A stretch of 18,795 nucleotides of DNA from UBA4675 sp964601265 (GTDB taxonomy: Bacteria; Bacillota; Clostridia; Christensenellales; Borkfalkiaceae). The notes beneath the pieces were generated by a model. The model did no database searches. It worked only from the letters and a program-made list of their open reading frames with translations, and had not been told where the DNA came from. A program made the position numbers and the translations under genes. The stretch covers positions 1 to 18,795 of the forward strand of contig CAZRMT010000027.1 of NCBI GenBank assembly GCA_964601265.1. The letters are read 5' to 3'. How positions within the stretch are numbered: position 1 is the stretch's first letter; every line of letters starts with the position of its first letter. This document shows positions 1 to 6,971 of this stretch, piece after piece.

Positions 1-91
1 GCGAAGTTCCCGCTCCTTGCAAGCAAAGCGTCAACTTCTTGTATTATAAACTATAGGAAGTAATCTTTTGCCATTCGGCAAAATCTCCGAT
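1..91 (-). other. Transcribed leader running off the left edge, unassigned
   Basis: This is the start of the transcript from the consensus promoter at 98-126, read leftward. It contains a hairpin at 66-83 (7-bp stem TTTTGCC/GGCAAAA with loop GAAT) and, further along, a GAAGTT/AACTTC pair (34-39 with 4-9). A tiny frame starts at ATG 76 and stops after seven codons. From TTG at 34 a frame stays open to the edge, but its upstream AAGAAG is a poor ribosome site. I matched it to no riboswitch or small RNA family that I know. It may be a 5' leader, a small RNA, or the first codons of a gene that lies mostly outside the window. Confidence 0.35.
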
Positions 92-97
92 AGTATA

Positions 98-126
98 ATT
101 ATATATTTTATTACAAGCCATGTCAA
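98..126 (-). promoter_or_regulatory. Consensus sigma-A-type promoter, leftward
   Basis: Read on the minus strand, TTGACA (121-126) and TATAAT (98-103) are both perfect consensus hexamers with a 17-base spacer. The predicted start is near 91. It lies just past the tandem hairpins that follow the M28 lipoprotein gene, so it should start a new leftward transcript that leaves the window. A perfect match in both hexamers suggests strong expression of whatever lies to the left. Confidence 0.75.
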
Positions 127-157
127 TAAAAGCAAGCCTTTCTTTGCCTGTTTTAAA

Positions 158-216
158 GTAAGTTATTTTTCCTCTGCTCCAATAACTTACGCCGAAGCTG
201 AAAAGCTTCGGCGTAA
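158..216 (-). terminator. Tandem hairpins downstream of the M28 lipoprotein gene
   Basis: On the minus strand the first hairpin pairs 204-216 with 187-199: a 13-bp perfect stem rich in GCCGAAGCT around a 4-base loop. The second pairs 181-190 with 158-167: a 10-bp perfect stem with a 13-base loop. They share bases 187-190, so both cannot be fully closed at once. Neither has a long U-run (the second is followed by TTTAAAAC), so this is a likely but non-classical terminator, or a 3'-end stabiliser, for the gene ending at 245. Confidence 0.5.
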
Positions 217-244
217 AAAAGATTTGAAAAAAACGTTTGGTTTA

Positions 245-1468
245 TCAATAATTCCATTCTTTTTGTAAAAGTAACGCATTTAAAAGAGTAGCAAACTTGG
301 TTAAGTGCGAAAGCGGACGACCGGGGAAGTAAGTTTCGATATAATCGAGGTAGTCGTTTTCGGTATTCATAAGCATACCTGCCAAAACGCTTTCTCCGTA
401 ACCCGTGTAATCGGGAATTTCCCAGTTTGTAGCTTCGAAATAAAGATAGGTTATACCTTTATCCTTAAACCCTGCGTGGTCACTCCAATCTCCCGTAGAA
501 GGCGACGCATAGTCGGGATAGGTTTCGTCCCAGTTTTCGGGAGCGATATTATCCCAAGTCCAAGGATTGCTCTTAAACGAAAGACCTAAACTTTCAGCTA
601 TCTTCATAGCGTTATCGTAAGCTTCGGTTTTTGTAACCGTTTGAGTGTCGTTATCCTGAACACCGCCGTATAAATAGCAGTAATCACCGCAAATAAGCGA
701 ATCCATATTTATCATATATAAAGTGTTACCAACTTCCGTTTCGCTCATATTCTCTGCGTAGTAAGAAGAACCGTAGCATCCGTATTCTTCTGCAGTGAAA
801 AATACAAACTTAATAGTAAACTCGGTTTTAACACTTTTAAAGTGTTGAGCGGTGGTAAGTCCTAACGCAACGCCCGAACCGTTGTCGCCCGTACCCGTTC
901 CGTCGTAGTGCATACCTACTATTATTTGTTTATCGGTTTCACCTTGTTTTGTTACCACTATATTTTCCGTTATTACGGTAACTTTAGAATATTCTCCCGC
1001 AGAGTCTTTCGTATATTTCCAACCGTTTTTGGCATAAGTTTTTCCGTCCGTCGTATAAGATTTTGCAGATGAAAGCGATTCCGAAAGCGTTGCCGTTTTA
1101 AAATATTTAGTTACGGGAACTTCTTGAAATACGATTTCGTTTTCCGCATAACCCGCAGTTAAAAGTCCGTTTTTAATATAGTTTTGTGTATCTAAAAAGT
1201 TTTTACCGTTAAAACAGTCACGGTCGGACAAGTTTTTGTCGATATATTTAAGTTTTTTGTAACTTTCAGCGCCTAAAGGTGAAATTTCGGAAATTTGGTT
1301 ATTAAAATTTTCTTCCATATCCGTAATTTTTTCATTTAATTCGTTAAGTTGTTTTTCTAACGAGTTAAGCTGTTTTTGAGTGCCGTCGTTATTGTTACAA
1401 GCCGTAACTCCGAAAGCGGAAATAACGCAAAGCATAATTGCCATAATTAAAGTAATAAATTTTTTCAT
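245..1468 (-). CDS. Secreted M28-family zinc metallopeptidase, lipoprotein
   Basis: Likely an aminopeptidase-type zinc hydrolase anchored on the outer face of the membrane. The 407-residue protein has a lipoprotein signal peptide (residues 1-23) with lipobox VTAC and lipidated Cys24. A Leu/Glu/Asn-rich stretch (about 31-62) looks like a short coiled-coil spacer. The M28 domain follows with all expected metal and catalytic residues: His187 (GMHYD), Asp195 (GDNGSG), Glu227-Glu228 (TAEEYG), Asp256 (INMDS) and His331 (WSDHAGF). The frame is open up to 1531, but I start at ATG 1468. It has an AAAGGAG site nearby, gives a proper signal peptide, and the longer start would lie upstream of the promoter at 1499-1527. 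The gene is monocistronic. The natural substrate is unknown; peptide scavenging or cell-surface processing are both possible. Confidence 0.88.
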   Translation of the reverse strand: MKKFITLIMAIMLCVISAFGVTACNNNDGTQKQLNSLEKQLNELNEKITDMEENFNNQISEISPLGAESYKKLKYIDKNLSDRDCFNGKNFLDTQNYIKNGLLTAGYAENEIVFQEVPVTKYFKTATLSESLSSAKSYTTDGKTYAKNGWKYTKDSAGEYSKVTVITENIVVTKQGETDKQIIVGMHYDGTGTGDNGSGVALGLTTAQHFKSVKTEFTIKFVFFTAEEYGCYGSSYYAENMSETEVGNTLYMINMDSLICGDYCYLYGGVQDNDTQTVTKTEAYDNAMKIAESLGLSFKSNPWTWDNIAPENWDETYPDYASPSTGDWSDHAGFKDKGITYLYFEATNWEIPDYTGYGESVLAGMLMNTENDYLDYIETYFPGRPLSHLTKFATLLNALLLQKEWNY

Positions 1469-1487
1469 TGAAGTATCTCCTTTGTTT

Positions 1488-1601
1488 TTTATGCACCGAT
1501 AATACTCCTTTAAAAAACCTTTGTCAAGCATTTTTATGCAACTTTTTGAAAGATTTTTATTTTTATTCGTTTTATTGCATAAATTATTGCATATTTATGC
1601 A
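1488..1601. repeat. Four TTTATGCA boxes around the M28 gene promoter
   Basis: The octamer TTTATGCA occurs at 1488-1495, 1533-1540 and 1594-1601, and inverted as TGCATAAA at 1576-1583. The last two belong to a 9-bp inverted repeat (1576-1584 with 1593-1601) around an 8-base spacer that contains another TGCAT. The first box covers the predicted transcription start and the second sits 5 bases upstream of the -35 hexamer. The arrangement suggests operator sites for an unknown regulator, but the region is very AT-rich and this is inference. Confidence 0.4.
1499..1527 (-). promoter_or_regulatory. Promoter of the M28 lipoprotein gene
   Basis: Minus-strand TTGACA (1522-1527) and TATTAT (1499-1504) are separated by 17 bases. 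The predicted start near 1492 leaves a leader of about 24 bases with AAAGGAG ahead of ATG 1468. This placement is what rules out the longer in-frame start at 1531. Confidence 0.75.
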
Positions 1602-1691
1602 GAATTGTATATTTGCAAAAAGATTACTTTTGTATAATACTTAATAACAGTCGTTAAATTATATGGTTTATAATATGCTTTTTAACCTTTA

Positions 1692-1737
1692 AATAAAAAA
1701 TGCAAGGAACATAAAAATAGTCCTTGCATTTTTTATT
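1692..1737 (-). terminator. Intrinsic terminator of the mtnN-prmA-mtaB-HIT operon
   Basis: Positions 1692-1708 and 1721-1737 form a perfect 17-bp stem with a 12-base loop. The core is TGCAAGGA/TCCTTGCA and each outer arm is A/T-rich, so a run of T follows the core on either strand. It lies 30 bases past the stop codon of the HIT gene, the last gene of the leftward operon. Confidence 0.8.
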
Positions 1738-1767
1738 ATAGTTACGTTTTAAAAACTTAGAATTGTT

Positions 1768-2100
1768 TTATGCGGGGTTCCAATCCATAACTTGACCGGA
1801 TAAAATATGTATGTGTAAATGAGGAACGGTTTGTCCTGCGTCGTCGCCTTGATTTATTACCAATCTATAACCGTTTTCAAGATGCAACAACTCTTTTAAC
1901 GTGGAAATTTTGCCTATCATTTTACCGACTATTTCCCCGTATTCGCTAGTAATAAACTTAAAATGTTTTTTGGAAATACATAAAAAATGATTTTTCGCTT
2001 TAGGAGCAATATCCCTTATGATAAACATATCGTCGTCCTCGTAAAGCTTTACAGTTTCTAGTTTACCCGAAGCAAACTTACAAAATAAACAATCTTCCAT
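1768..2100 (-). CDS. HIT (histidine triad) family nucleotide-binding protein
   Basis: A small cytoplasmic Hint-like protein. The family hydrolyses AMP-linked phosphoramidates such as lysyl- or aminoacyl-AMP. The 110 residues match the usual length. The HxHxH triad is at 94-98 (PHLHIHIL), with His96 as the expected nucleophile; Cys4 and Cys7 (CLFC) are the N-terminal Cys pair seen in many bacterial members. The frame could begin at TTG 2106, but AAGGAG (2109-2114) is only two bases from it. ATG 2100, with an 8-base spacing, is the better start. The ribosome site overlaps the mtaB stop codon, so it is the last gene of a coupled operon. The true substrate is not evident. Confidence 0.9.
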   Translation of the reverse strand: MEDCLFCKFASGKLETVKLYEDDDMFIIRDIAPKAKNHFLCISKKHFKFITSEYGEIVGKMIGKISTLKELLHLENGYRLVINQGDDAGQTVPHLHIHILSGQVMDWNPA

Positions 2101-2112
2101 AATCAAATCTCC

Positions 2113-3351
2113 TTATATTTTTTCAGCCTCGCACATTTCAGCGTAAGCCGTTAATTTAATTTTACTTTCCGTTTCGATTTTTCCTTTTACTTTGCACTTT
2201 ATATAATTGTCCGTAGTTCCGTAACTATACTCTCCGTCAAAATCTTCAAAAATAAACGTTAAAGATTTATCCTTGCACAACTCGTAATAGTTCTTTTTAC
2301 ACTCCTCTTTGAGTTCAAGGAGCTTATCCATTCTCGCTTTCTTTACTTCATTAGGTAATTCTTTTAATTTTGCGCCCGTAGTTCCGCTTCTCGGCGAATA
2401 CGGAAAACAATGAATATCCGCAAAACCGACTTTTTTACAAAACGCTAAAGTTTCTTCAAAATCGCTTTCGCTTTCGGTAGAATAACCCGCTATAACGTCC
2501 GTCGTTAAAGAAGCAAACGGAAAATACGTTCTAATCAGTTGCACTTTTTTATAGTATTCCTCAGTCGTGTAATGACGGTTCATACTTTTTAACACGTTAT
2601 TCGAACCCGACTGTAACGACAAATGAAATTGAGGCGAAAACTTTTTTAATTGCTTTAAATTATCCAATAATTTTTCATCTATCACGCCCACTTCCAACGA
2701 CCCGAGTCTTATACGCTTATCCTCGCCTATAAGTCGAAAAATCAAGTCGGAAAGTCTATTTCCGTTAAAACAATAACTACTTATATCTATACCTGTTATC
2801 ACAACCTCGTTAGCGTTTACGTTAACGATTTCCTTTACTGCTTCGTCAATATTACGAGAACGACTTCTCCCACGCAAATAAGGAATAATGCAGTAAGAAC
2901 AAAAATTATTGCAACCGTCTTGTATTTTTACGAACGCCCTAGACTTTTCGTGAAGTGGCAAAAAATCGCAAGAAGCGTACTCGTCGACTTGCTCGATATT
3001 TATTCCGCCAACCCCCTCTTTTAAGTACGCAAGAATTTTTTCTTTACTCTTTGCGCCCGTTACGAGTTTTACTCCTTGTTTCTCAAAAAACACTTTTCCG
3101 TTTTTTTCGGAAGCGCAACCCGTAACTATTATTTCCGCAAGCGGGTTAAACTTTTTTACCCTTGCAATAAGTTGCCTTGATTTTTTTTCCGCTTCCATAG
3201 TAACGGCGCAAGTATTTAATACGTACAAATCCGCATAGGCAAGTTTATCCGAAACTTCATATCCTAATTCTTGTAAACCTGCACCTATCATAGCCGATTC
3301 GTACGAATTGACTTTACACCCTAAAGTGAAAACGACAGCCTTTTTACTCAC
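2113..3351 (-). CDS. mtaB: tRNA t6A37 methylthiotransferase MtaB
   Basis: A radical SAM enzyme that adds a methylthio group to C2 of t6A37 in tRNAs reading ANN codons. The 412-residue protein has the family's three parts. An N-terminal UPF0004 domain carries cluster ligands Cys12 (TLGCKVN), Cys48 (NTCAVT) and Cys79 (TGCASEK). The radical SAM core has Cys147, Cys151 and Cys154 (CNNFCSYC, followed by IIPYLRGR). A C-terminal TRAM-like stretch spans about 345-405. The frame opens at GTG 3375, but GTG 3351 has GGAG seven bases upstream and places TLGCKVN where the family has it. It overlaps prmA by 8 bases. Its substrate, t6A, depends on TsaD encoded at 8308-9348. It is MtaB-type rather than MiaB or RimO, judged by the TLGCKVN and GCNNFCSYCIIP motifs. 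Confidence 0.93.
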   Translation of the reverse strand: MSKKAVVFTLGCKVNSYESAMIGAGLQELGYEVSDKLAYADLYVLNTCAVTMEAEKKSRQLIARVKKFNPLAEIIVTGCASEKNGKVFFEKQGVKLVTGAKSKEKILAYLKEGVGGINIEQVDEYASCDFLPLHEKSRAFVKIQDGCNNFCSYCIIPYLRGRSRSRNIDEAVKEIVNVNANEVVITGIDISSYCFNGNRLSDLIFRLIGEDKRIRLGSLEVGVIDEKLLDNLKQLKKFSPQFHLSLQSGSNNVLKSMNRHYTTEEYYKKVQLIRTYFPFASLTTDVIAGYSTESESDFEETLAFCKKVGFADIHCFPYSPRSGTTGAKLKELPNEVKKARMDKLLELKEECKKNYYELCKDKSLTFIFEDFDGEYSYGTTDNYIKCKVKGKIETESKIKLTAYAEMCEAEKI

Positions 3352-4270
3352 TTTCTTTCTCCAATACCAAAGCACTCCATTCTCCGCTTATTTTATATTC
3401 AAGCGTTTTAAAACCTTCGCTTTCGTAAGCCGACTTTACCTTATCTAATCTATCCTTTAAAATTCCGCTAAGTATAACGACGGAATTCTTTTTTACGTAT
3501 CCGTTTACGCTTTTTACCAACCTTAAAAGTATCTCGGCGGTTATATTGGCAAGTAGCAAATCGCATTTCCCGTTAGCTTTTTCAAGTAAATCGCACTCTG
3601 CCACTTCGCAAATCTTTTCTACGCCGTTAACCTCGACGTTGTGTTTTGCGCATAAAACCGCTTGCGGGTCCAATTCGGTCATAAAAACCTTTTCTGCTCC
3701 GAGCTTTGCAGAAGCAATTCCTAATATTCCGCTACCCGTTCCCACGTCCATAACCGTATATCCCTTTTTGAGATATTTTTGTAGGAATAAAACGCAAAGC
3801 GAAGTAGTTTCGTGTTCTCCCGTACCGAACGCCGTGTTGGTATCTATAACCACAGTCGGCTTATCGGTTTGAAATTCAACCCATTTAGGACGAATAACTA
3901 TACCGCCTATCGTAACGGGTTTATAATGCTTTCTCCAAATCTCTATCCAATCGTCGCCATCGACTTCCCTTTTTGAGATTTCGCAAGTTCCGACGTTTAT
4001 TACGGCTCTTTTCTTTAATTCGTCGATTTCTTTATCTATTATACCGCTGTCGAAACTCGTTTCGACGTAACCTTTCACTATAGTAGAAGGTTTTTGATAA
4101 CTTAAACTATCGTCCAAATAATCGAAAGTATCTTTTCTCTCGTTTATCAGCTCTAAAATATCGTCGGTCGAACACACGGCAACACCGTAAGAAGAATATT
4201 GCCATAAAACGTCCGCTACGAGTTCTTGCCCCTCTTGAGTGGTATTAACGGATATTTCAATATATTTCAT
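3344..4270 (-). CDS. prmA: Ribosomal protein L11 methyltransferase PrmA
   Basis: A SAM-dependent enzyme that methylates lysine and N-terminal amino groups of ribosomal protein L11. The 308-residue length is typical. An N-terminal substrate-recognition part (about 1-110) precedes the Rossmann methyltransferase. The PrmA signature AFGTGEHETT is at 147-156, SAM-binding motif I (DVGTGSG) at 175-181, and the NIT motif (ANITAEIL) near 241-248. The start ATG overlaps the mtnN stop as ATGA (4267-4270), implying translational coupling. In B. subtilis the order is prmA (yqeT), yqeU (rsmE), yqeV (mtaB). Here the rsmE position is empty and mtnN lies upstream in place of dnaJ. Confidence 0.94.
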   Translation of the reverse strand: MKYIEISVNTTQEGQELVADVLWQYSSYGVAVCSTDDILELINERKDTFDYLDDSLSYQKPSTIVKGYVETSFDSGIIDKEIDELKKRAVINVGTCEISKREVDGDDWIEIWRKHYKPVTIGGIVIRPKWVEFQTDKPTVVIDTNTAFGTGEHETTSLCVLFLQKYLKKGYTVMDVGTGSGILGIASAKLGAEKVFMTELDPQAVLCAKHNVEVNGVEKICEVAECDLLEKANGKCDLLLANITAEILLRLVKSVNGYVKKNSVVILSGILKDRLDKVKSAYESEGFKTLEYKISGEWSALVLEKESE

Positions 4271-4941
4271 AATTCCCCCGATAAAACGTTTTTTATCATT
4301 TTAGCGCAAACCAAACAAGCTTTTTCAACCGTTTTATTGTATTCGTCCGCTCCGCCCTCGCCGTCGCTGACGGCCTTTAAAATCAAGCACGGAACACCTG
4401 CGTTTTTAGCCGTTAAAAGAACCCCTGCGCCTTCCATATCGCATACGTCGGCATTAAAGTCTTTAACGAGTTTTTCTTTTACGCTTTTATCTGCCACAAA
4501 CTTATCAGCAGAAGCCAACACTCCTTTTTTTACTCCGTTAACCTTTCTTAATACGCTTTCGATTAACCCTTTATCGCAAGGAATTTTAACCTCCGCTTCA
4601 TCGGGATAACGACCTACGGGAACAGCGTTGATGGGGGAAAGGTCAAAATCGTAATGAACAACGCTTTCCGCAACAACTATATCGCAAGAGGAAAACTCCT
4701 TTTTTAAACTTCCGCATACCCCGAAATTGTATATTCTATCCACGTTCTTCGTAAGCAACACGGCGGTCGCACCCGAAGCGTATATTTCGCCTATACCGCT
4801 TTGAATTATCAATATTTCGTTACCGTCTTTTTCAAACTTAAAAAGTTTAAAGCCGTATACGACTTCTTCTTGACGTTTTCCTAAAAAGGATAGCAACGGA
4901 GTAAGTTCTTTACTCATTGCGCAAACAATTCCTATCTTCAT
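4267..4941 (-). CDS. mtnN: 5'-methylthioadenosine/S-adenosylhomocysteine nucleosidase
   Basis: It removes adenine from SAH, MTA and 5'-deoxyadenosine, the by-products of methylation, polyamine and radical SAM reactions. The 224 residues show the nucleoside phosphorylase-like fold markers: start MKIGIVCAM with catalytic Glu12, a central GVCGSL loop, the ribose-contacting Met-Glu pair at 169-170 (DMEGAG), and the catalytic Asp193 in a VSDG motif. AAAGG lies about eight bases before the ATG. It is first in the operon with prmA and mtaB, both of which produce molecules it clears (SAH from both; methionine and 5'-deoxyadenosine from radical SAM chemistry). A futalosine hydrolase is a less likely alternative because no menaquinone genes are nearby. 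Confidence 0.92.
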   Translation of the reverse strand: MKIGIVCAMSKELTPLLSFLGKRQEEVVYGFKLFKFEKDGNEILIIQSGIGEIYASGATAVLLTKNVDRIYNFGVCGSLKKEFSSCDIVVAESVVHYDFDLSPINAVPVGRYPDEAEVKIPCDKGLIESVLRKVNGVKKGVLASADKFVADKSVKEKLVKDFNADVCDMEGAGVLLTAKNAGVPCLILKAVSDGEGGADEYNKTVEKACLVCAKMIKNVLSGEL

Positions 4942-4968
4942 TTTAAAACCTTTTTCTCGCCTGTTTAA

Positions 4969-4980
4969 TATTATATAATA
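4969..4980. promoter_or_regulatory. Palindromic divergent -10 region, mtnN / C26 hydrolase
   Basis: TATTATATAATA is a perfect 12-bp palindrome that gives a TATAAT on each strand: plus 4974-4979 and minus 4970-4975. It lies between the divergent mtnN and C26 hydrolase genes. No good -35 hexamer is visible on either strand at 16-18 bases, so strength and exact use are uncertain. Overlapping -10 elements would prevent simultaneous firing. Confidence 0.45.
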
Positions 4981-5002
4981 GTTATTTTAACACATTTAAT
5001 CA

Positions 5003-5641
5003 ATGAAATCAATTTTTATTTACGGTGAAAAGAATATTTTAAGAAATTATAAAAAAGCTTTTTCCAAAGACGATTGCAAATGCGTTATATCAAAGCGTAT
5101 TCCTTGCATTGACGATTACGATTGTCTGGTACTTGCGGGCGGAGGCGACGTGGCTCCCGAATTTTACGGACAAAAAAACAAGTTTTGCGTTAACGTAGAT
5201 AAAGAAAGAGATAGACAAGAATTTTTTTTAATAGATAAATTTTTATCGAAAAACAAAAAGGTTGTCGGAATATGCAGAGGAGAACAAGTGCTTAACGTGT
5301 TTTTCGGAGGAACGCTTTTTCAAAACGTACACTACCACTCTCAAATAAACGGGCAAGACGATTTTCACTTTATCTACAATAAGCCCGAAACTTTTATTTA
5401 CGATTTATACGGTAAAAACTGTTTTGTAAACTCTGCGCACCACCAAGCGATAAACAAGCTCGGAAACGGCTTAAAAACGGCGTCTTTATCATTTGACGGA
5501 TATATAGAGGCGTTTTATCATGAAAAATACCCCGTTTACGCAGTGCAATTCCACCCCGAAAGAATGTCTAACGGCAATAGACTTATAAACTTTTTTCTAC
5601 CTTGGAACGTAAAAAGGGAGACGCTAAAAGCGTCTCCGTAA
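5003..5641 (+). CDS. Class I glutamine amidotransferase-like hydrolase (peptidase C26 type)
   Basis: A cytoplasmic GATase1-fold enzyme resembling gamma-glutamyl hydrolases such as PuuD. The 212 residues carry AGGGDV (45-50), the nucleophile elbow GICRGEQ with Cys91, the C26 marker SAHHQAI (144-150), and the catalytic pair His184/Glu186 in QFHPE. Known members cleave gamma-glutamyl bonds in gamma-Glu-GABA or related compounds. No polyamine genes are near, so the substrate is open. It starts at ATG 5003 with no visible Shine-Dalgarno. The only plus-strand gene between leftward operons, it faces rho. Its last eight codons lie inside the hairpin that terminates rho, giving a charged tail beyond the conserved fold. 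Confidence 0.85.
   Translation: MKSIFIYGEKNILRNYKKAFSKDDCKCVISKRIPCIDDYDCLVLAGGGDVAPEFYGQKNKFCVNVDKERDRQEFFLIDKFLSKNKKVVGICRGEQVLNVFFGGTLFQNVHYHSQINGQDDFHFIYNKPETFIYDLYGKNCFVNSAHHQAINKLGNGLKTASLSFDGYIEAFYHEKYPVYAVQFHPERMSNGNRLINFFLPWNVKRETLKASP
5611..5637 (-). terminator. Intrinsic terminator of rho, inside the C26 hydrolase 3' end
   Basis: On the minus strand, nine bases past the rho stop, 5629-5637 pairs with 5617-5625 (core GGAGACGC/GCGTCTCC) and is followed by CTTTTT (complement of 5611-5616). On the plus strand the same bases are the final codons and lie just before the TAA of the C26 hydrolase gene. No U-run follows on that strand, so it works mainly for rho. Confidence 0.8.
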
Positions 5642-5645
5642 TATA

Positions 5646-6971
5646 TTATTTCATCAATTTTAACCATTCTCCGAACCTTGCGACGAATTCGCTATTCGTT
5701 TTGGTTTTTGCAAGCATTTCTAAAAAGCTTTCGCTTGCACGAGGATTTTCCCTTAAAAGCCTACGTACTTTATACGCACAGTCAAGTTCTTGCTCGGTGA
5801 GCAAAAGTTCTTCTTTTCTGGTTCCGCTCTTATACAAATCTATTGCGGGAAAAACTCTTTGTTCGGATAATTCACCCGACAAAATGATTTCCATATTGCC
5901 CGTACCCTTAAACTCTTCATAAATTACTTCGTCCATTTTACTTCCCGTCTCGATTAACGCGGTTGCGATAATGGTCAAGCTTCCGCCGTTTTCAACGTTT
6001 CTTGCGCTACCGAAAAACTTTTTGGGTAAAATAACGGACGTCGGATCAAGTCCGCCCGAAAGCGTTCTTCCGGAAGACGGAGTACAAGTGTTGTAAGCTC
6101 TAGTTAACTTTGTAATACTGTCAAGCAGGACTACTACGTCGTTACCGCTTTCCACCAATCTTTTGGCTCTGTTGGCAACTAACTCCGTAATTTTAATATG
6201 GTGTTCGGGCGAATCGTCGAAAGTAGAATAAACGACTTCACCGTTAATACATTTTTTAAATTCGGTAACCTCTTCGGGACGTTCGTCGATTAAAAGCACG
6301 ATTACTTTTATGTCGGGATAATTTTCCTCGATAGAATGTGCTATTTTTTCTAATAACGTCGTTTTGCCCGTTTTGGGAGGAGCAACTATCAATCCCCTTT
6401 GACCTTTCCCTATCGGACAAAGCAAATCGATGCAACGCAAAGAATAATCGTCGGAAGTGTTTTCCAACGCAATTTTTTCGTTCGGATAGCAAGGCACTAA
6501 ATCGTCGAATTTCGGTCTTTTAAATTTTAGTTTATCGGCATAAATTCCGTTAAGTTCAATCACCCTTTGCAATGCGGGTTGTTCTTTTTCTCTTATTCTG
6601 GCGCACTCGCCCCTTACTAAATCACCGTTGCGTAAACCGTATTGCTTTATAATAAAGTGCGGAACGAAAATATCTTGTTTGGAATTACCGTAATTCTCAT
6701 GCCTTAAAAATCCATAACCGTCGGGACATAAATCAACGATTCCTATACATTTGCTTTCGTCGTCCGCATTATCGCACACAAAATTATTTGGTTTTCTGCC
6801 TCGTGTCGACCTAGGAATACCGTCACCGTTTTGAGCGTCTAAAATCTTCTTTATTAAAGTGCTTTTCGAATCCTGCCTCGGTGTACCGTTAAACTCGTCT
6901 CTTAACACACTTCTTAATGCTCGTATGGGCATGCTAAGTAAGTATTCTTCGGTATATTCGCCTTTTTTCAT
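5646..6971 (-). CDS. rho: Transcription termination factor Rho
   Basis: The hexameric RNA helicase that ends transcription at Rho-dependent sites. The 441-residue protein (E. coli 419) has an N-terminal Rho_N/SAP-like helical part (about 8-48), a short basic linker (RSTRGRKPN), and a cold-shock-like RNA-binding domain (about 76-140, with PDGYGFLRHENY). The RecA-like ATPase has Walker A APPKTGKTT (197-205), DERPEEVTE (229-237), Walker B near 279-284 (VVVLLD), and the R-loop SGRTLSGGLDP (300-310). The linker is short, without the long charged insert seen in some high-GC species. The start ATG directly follows the stop of the MBL gene, and its GGAGG site lies in that gene's last codons. It ends at an intrinsic terminator. 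Confidence 0.97.
   Translation of the reverse strand: MKKGEYTEEYLLSMPIRALRSVLRDEFNGTPRQDSKSTLIKKILDAQNGDGIPRSTRGRKPNNFVCDNADDESKCIGIVDLCPDGYGFLRHENYGNSKQDIFVPHFIIKQYGLRNGDLVRGECARIREKEQPALQRVIELNGIYADKLKFKRPKFDDLVPCYPNEKIALENTSDDYSLRCIDLLCPIGKGQRGLIVAPPKTGKTTLLEKIAHSIEENYPDIKVIVLLIDERPEEVTEFKKCINGEVVYSTFDDSPEHHIKITELVANRAKRLVESGNDVVVLLDSITKLTRAYNTCTPSSGRTLSGGLDPTSVILPKKFFGSARNVENGGSLTIIATALIETGSKMDEVIYEEFKGTGNMEIILSGELSEQRVFPAIDLYKSGTRKEELLLTEQELDCAYKVRRLLRENPRASESFLEMLAKTKTNSEFVARFGEWLKLMK

Noticed and set aside
305..589. Plus-strand open frame of 94 codons
   Set aside because: It lies wholly antisense to the M28 gene, has no ribosome site or recognisable content, and is a shadow of the real frame.
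1469..1531. N-terminal extension of the M28 lipoprotein starting at 1531
   Set aside because: It lies over and upstream of a strong promoter, lacks a ribosome site, and would bury the signal peptide 21 residues inside the protein.
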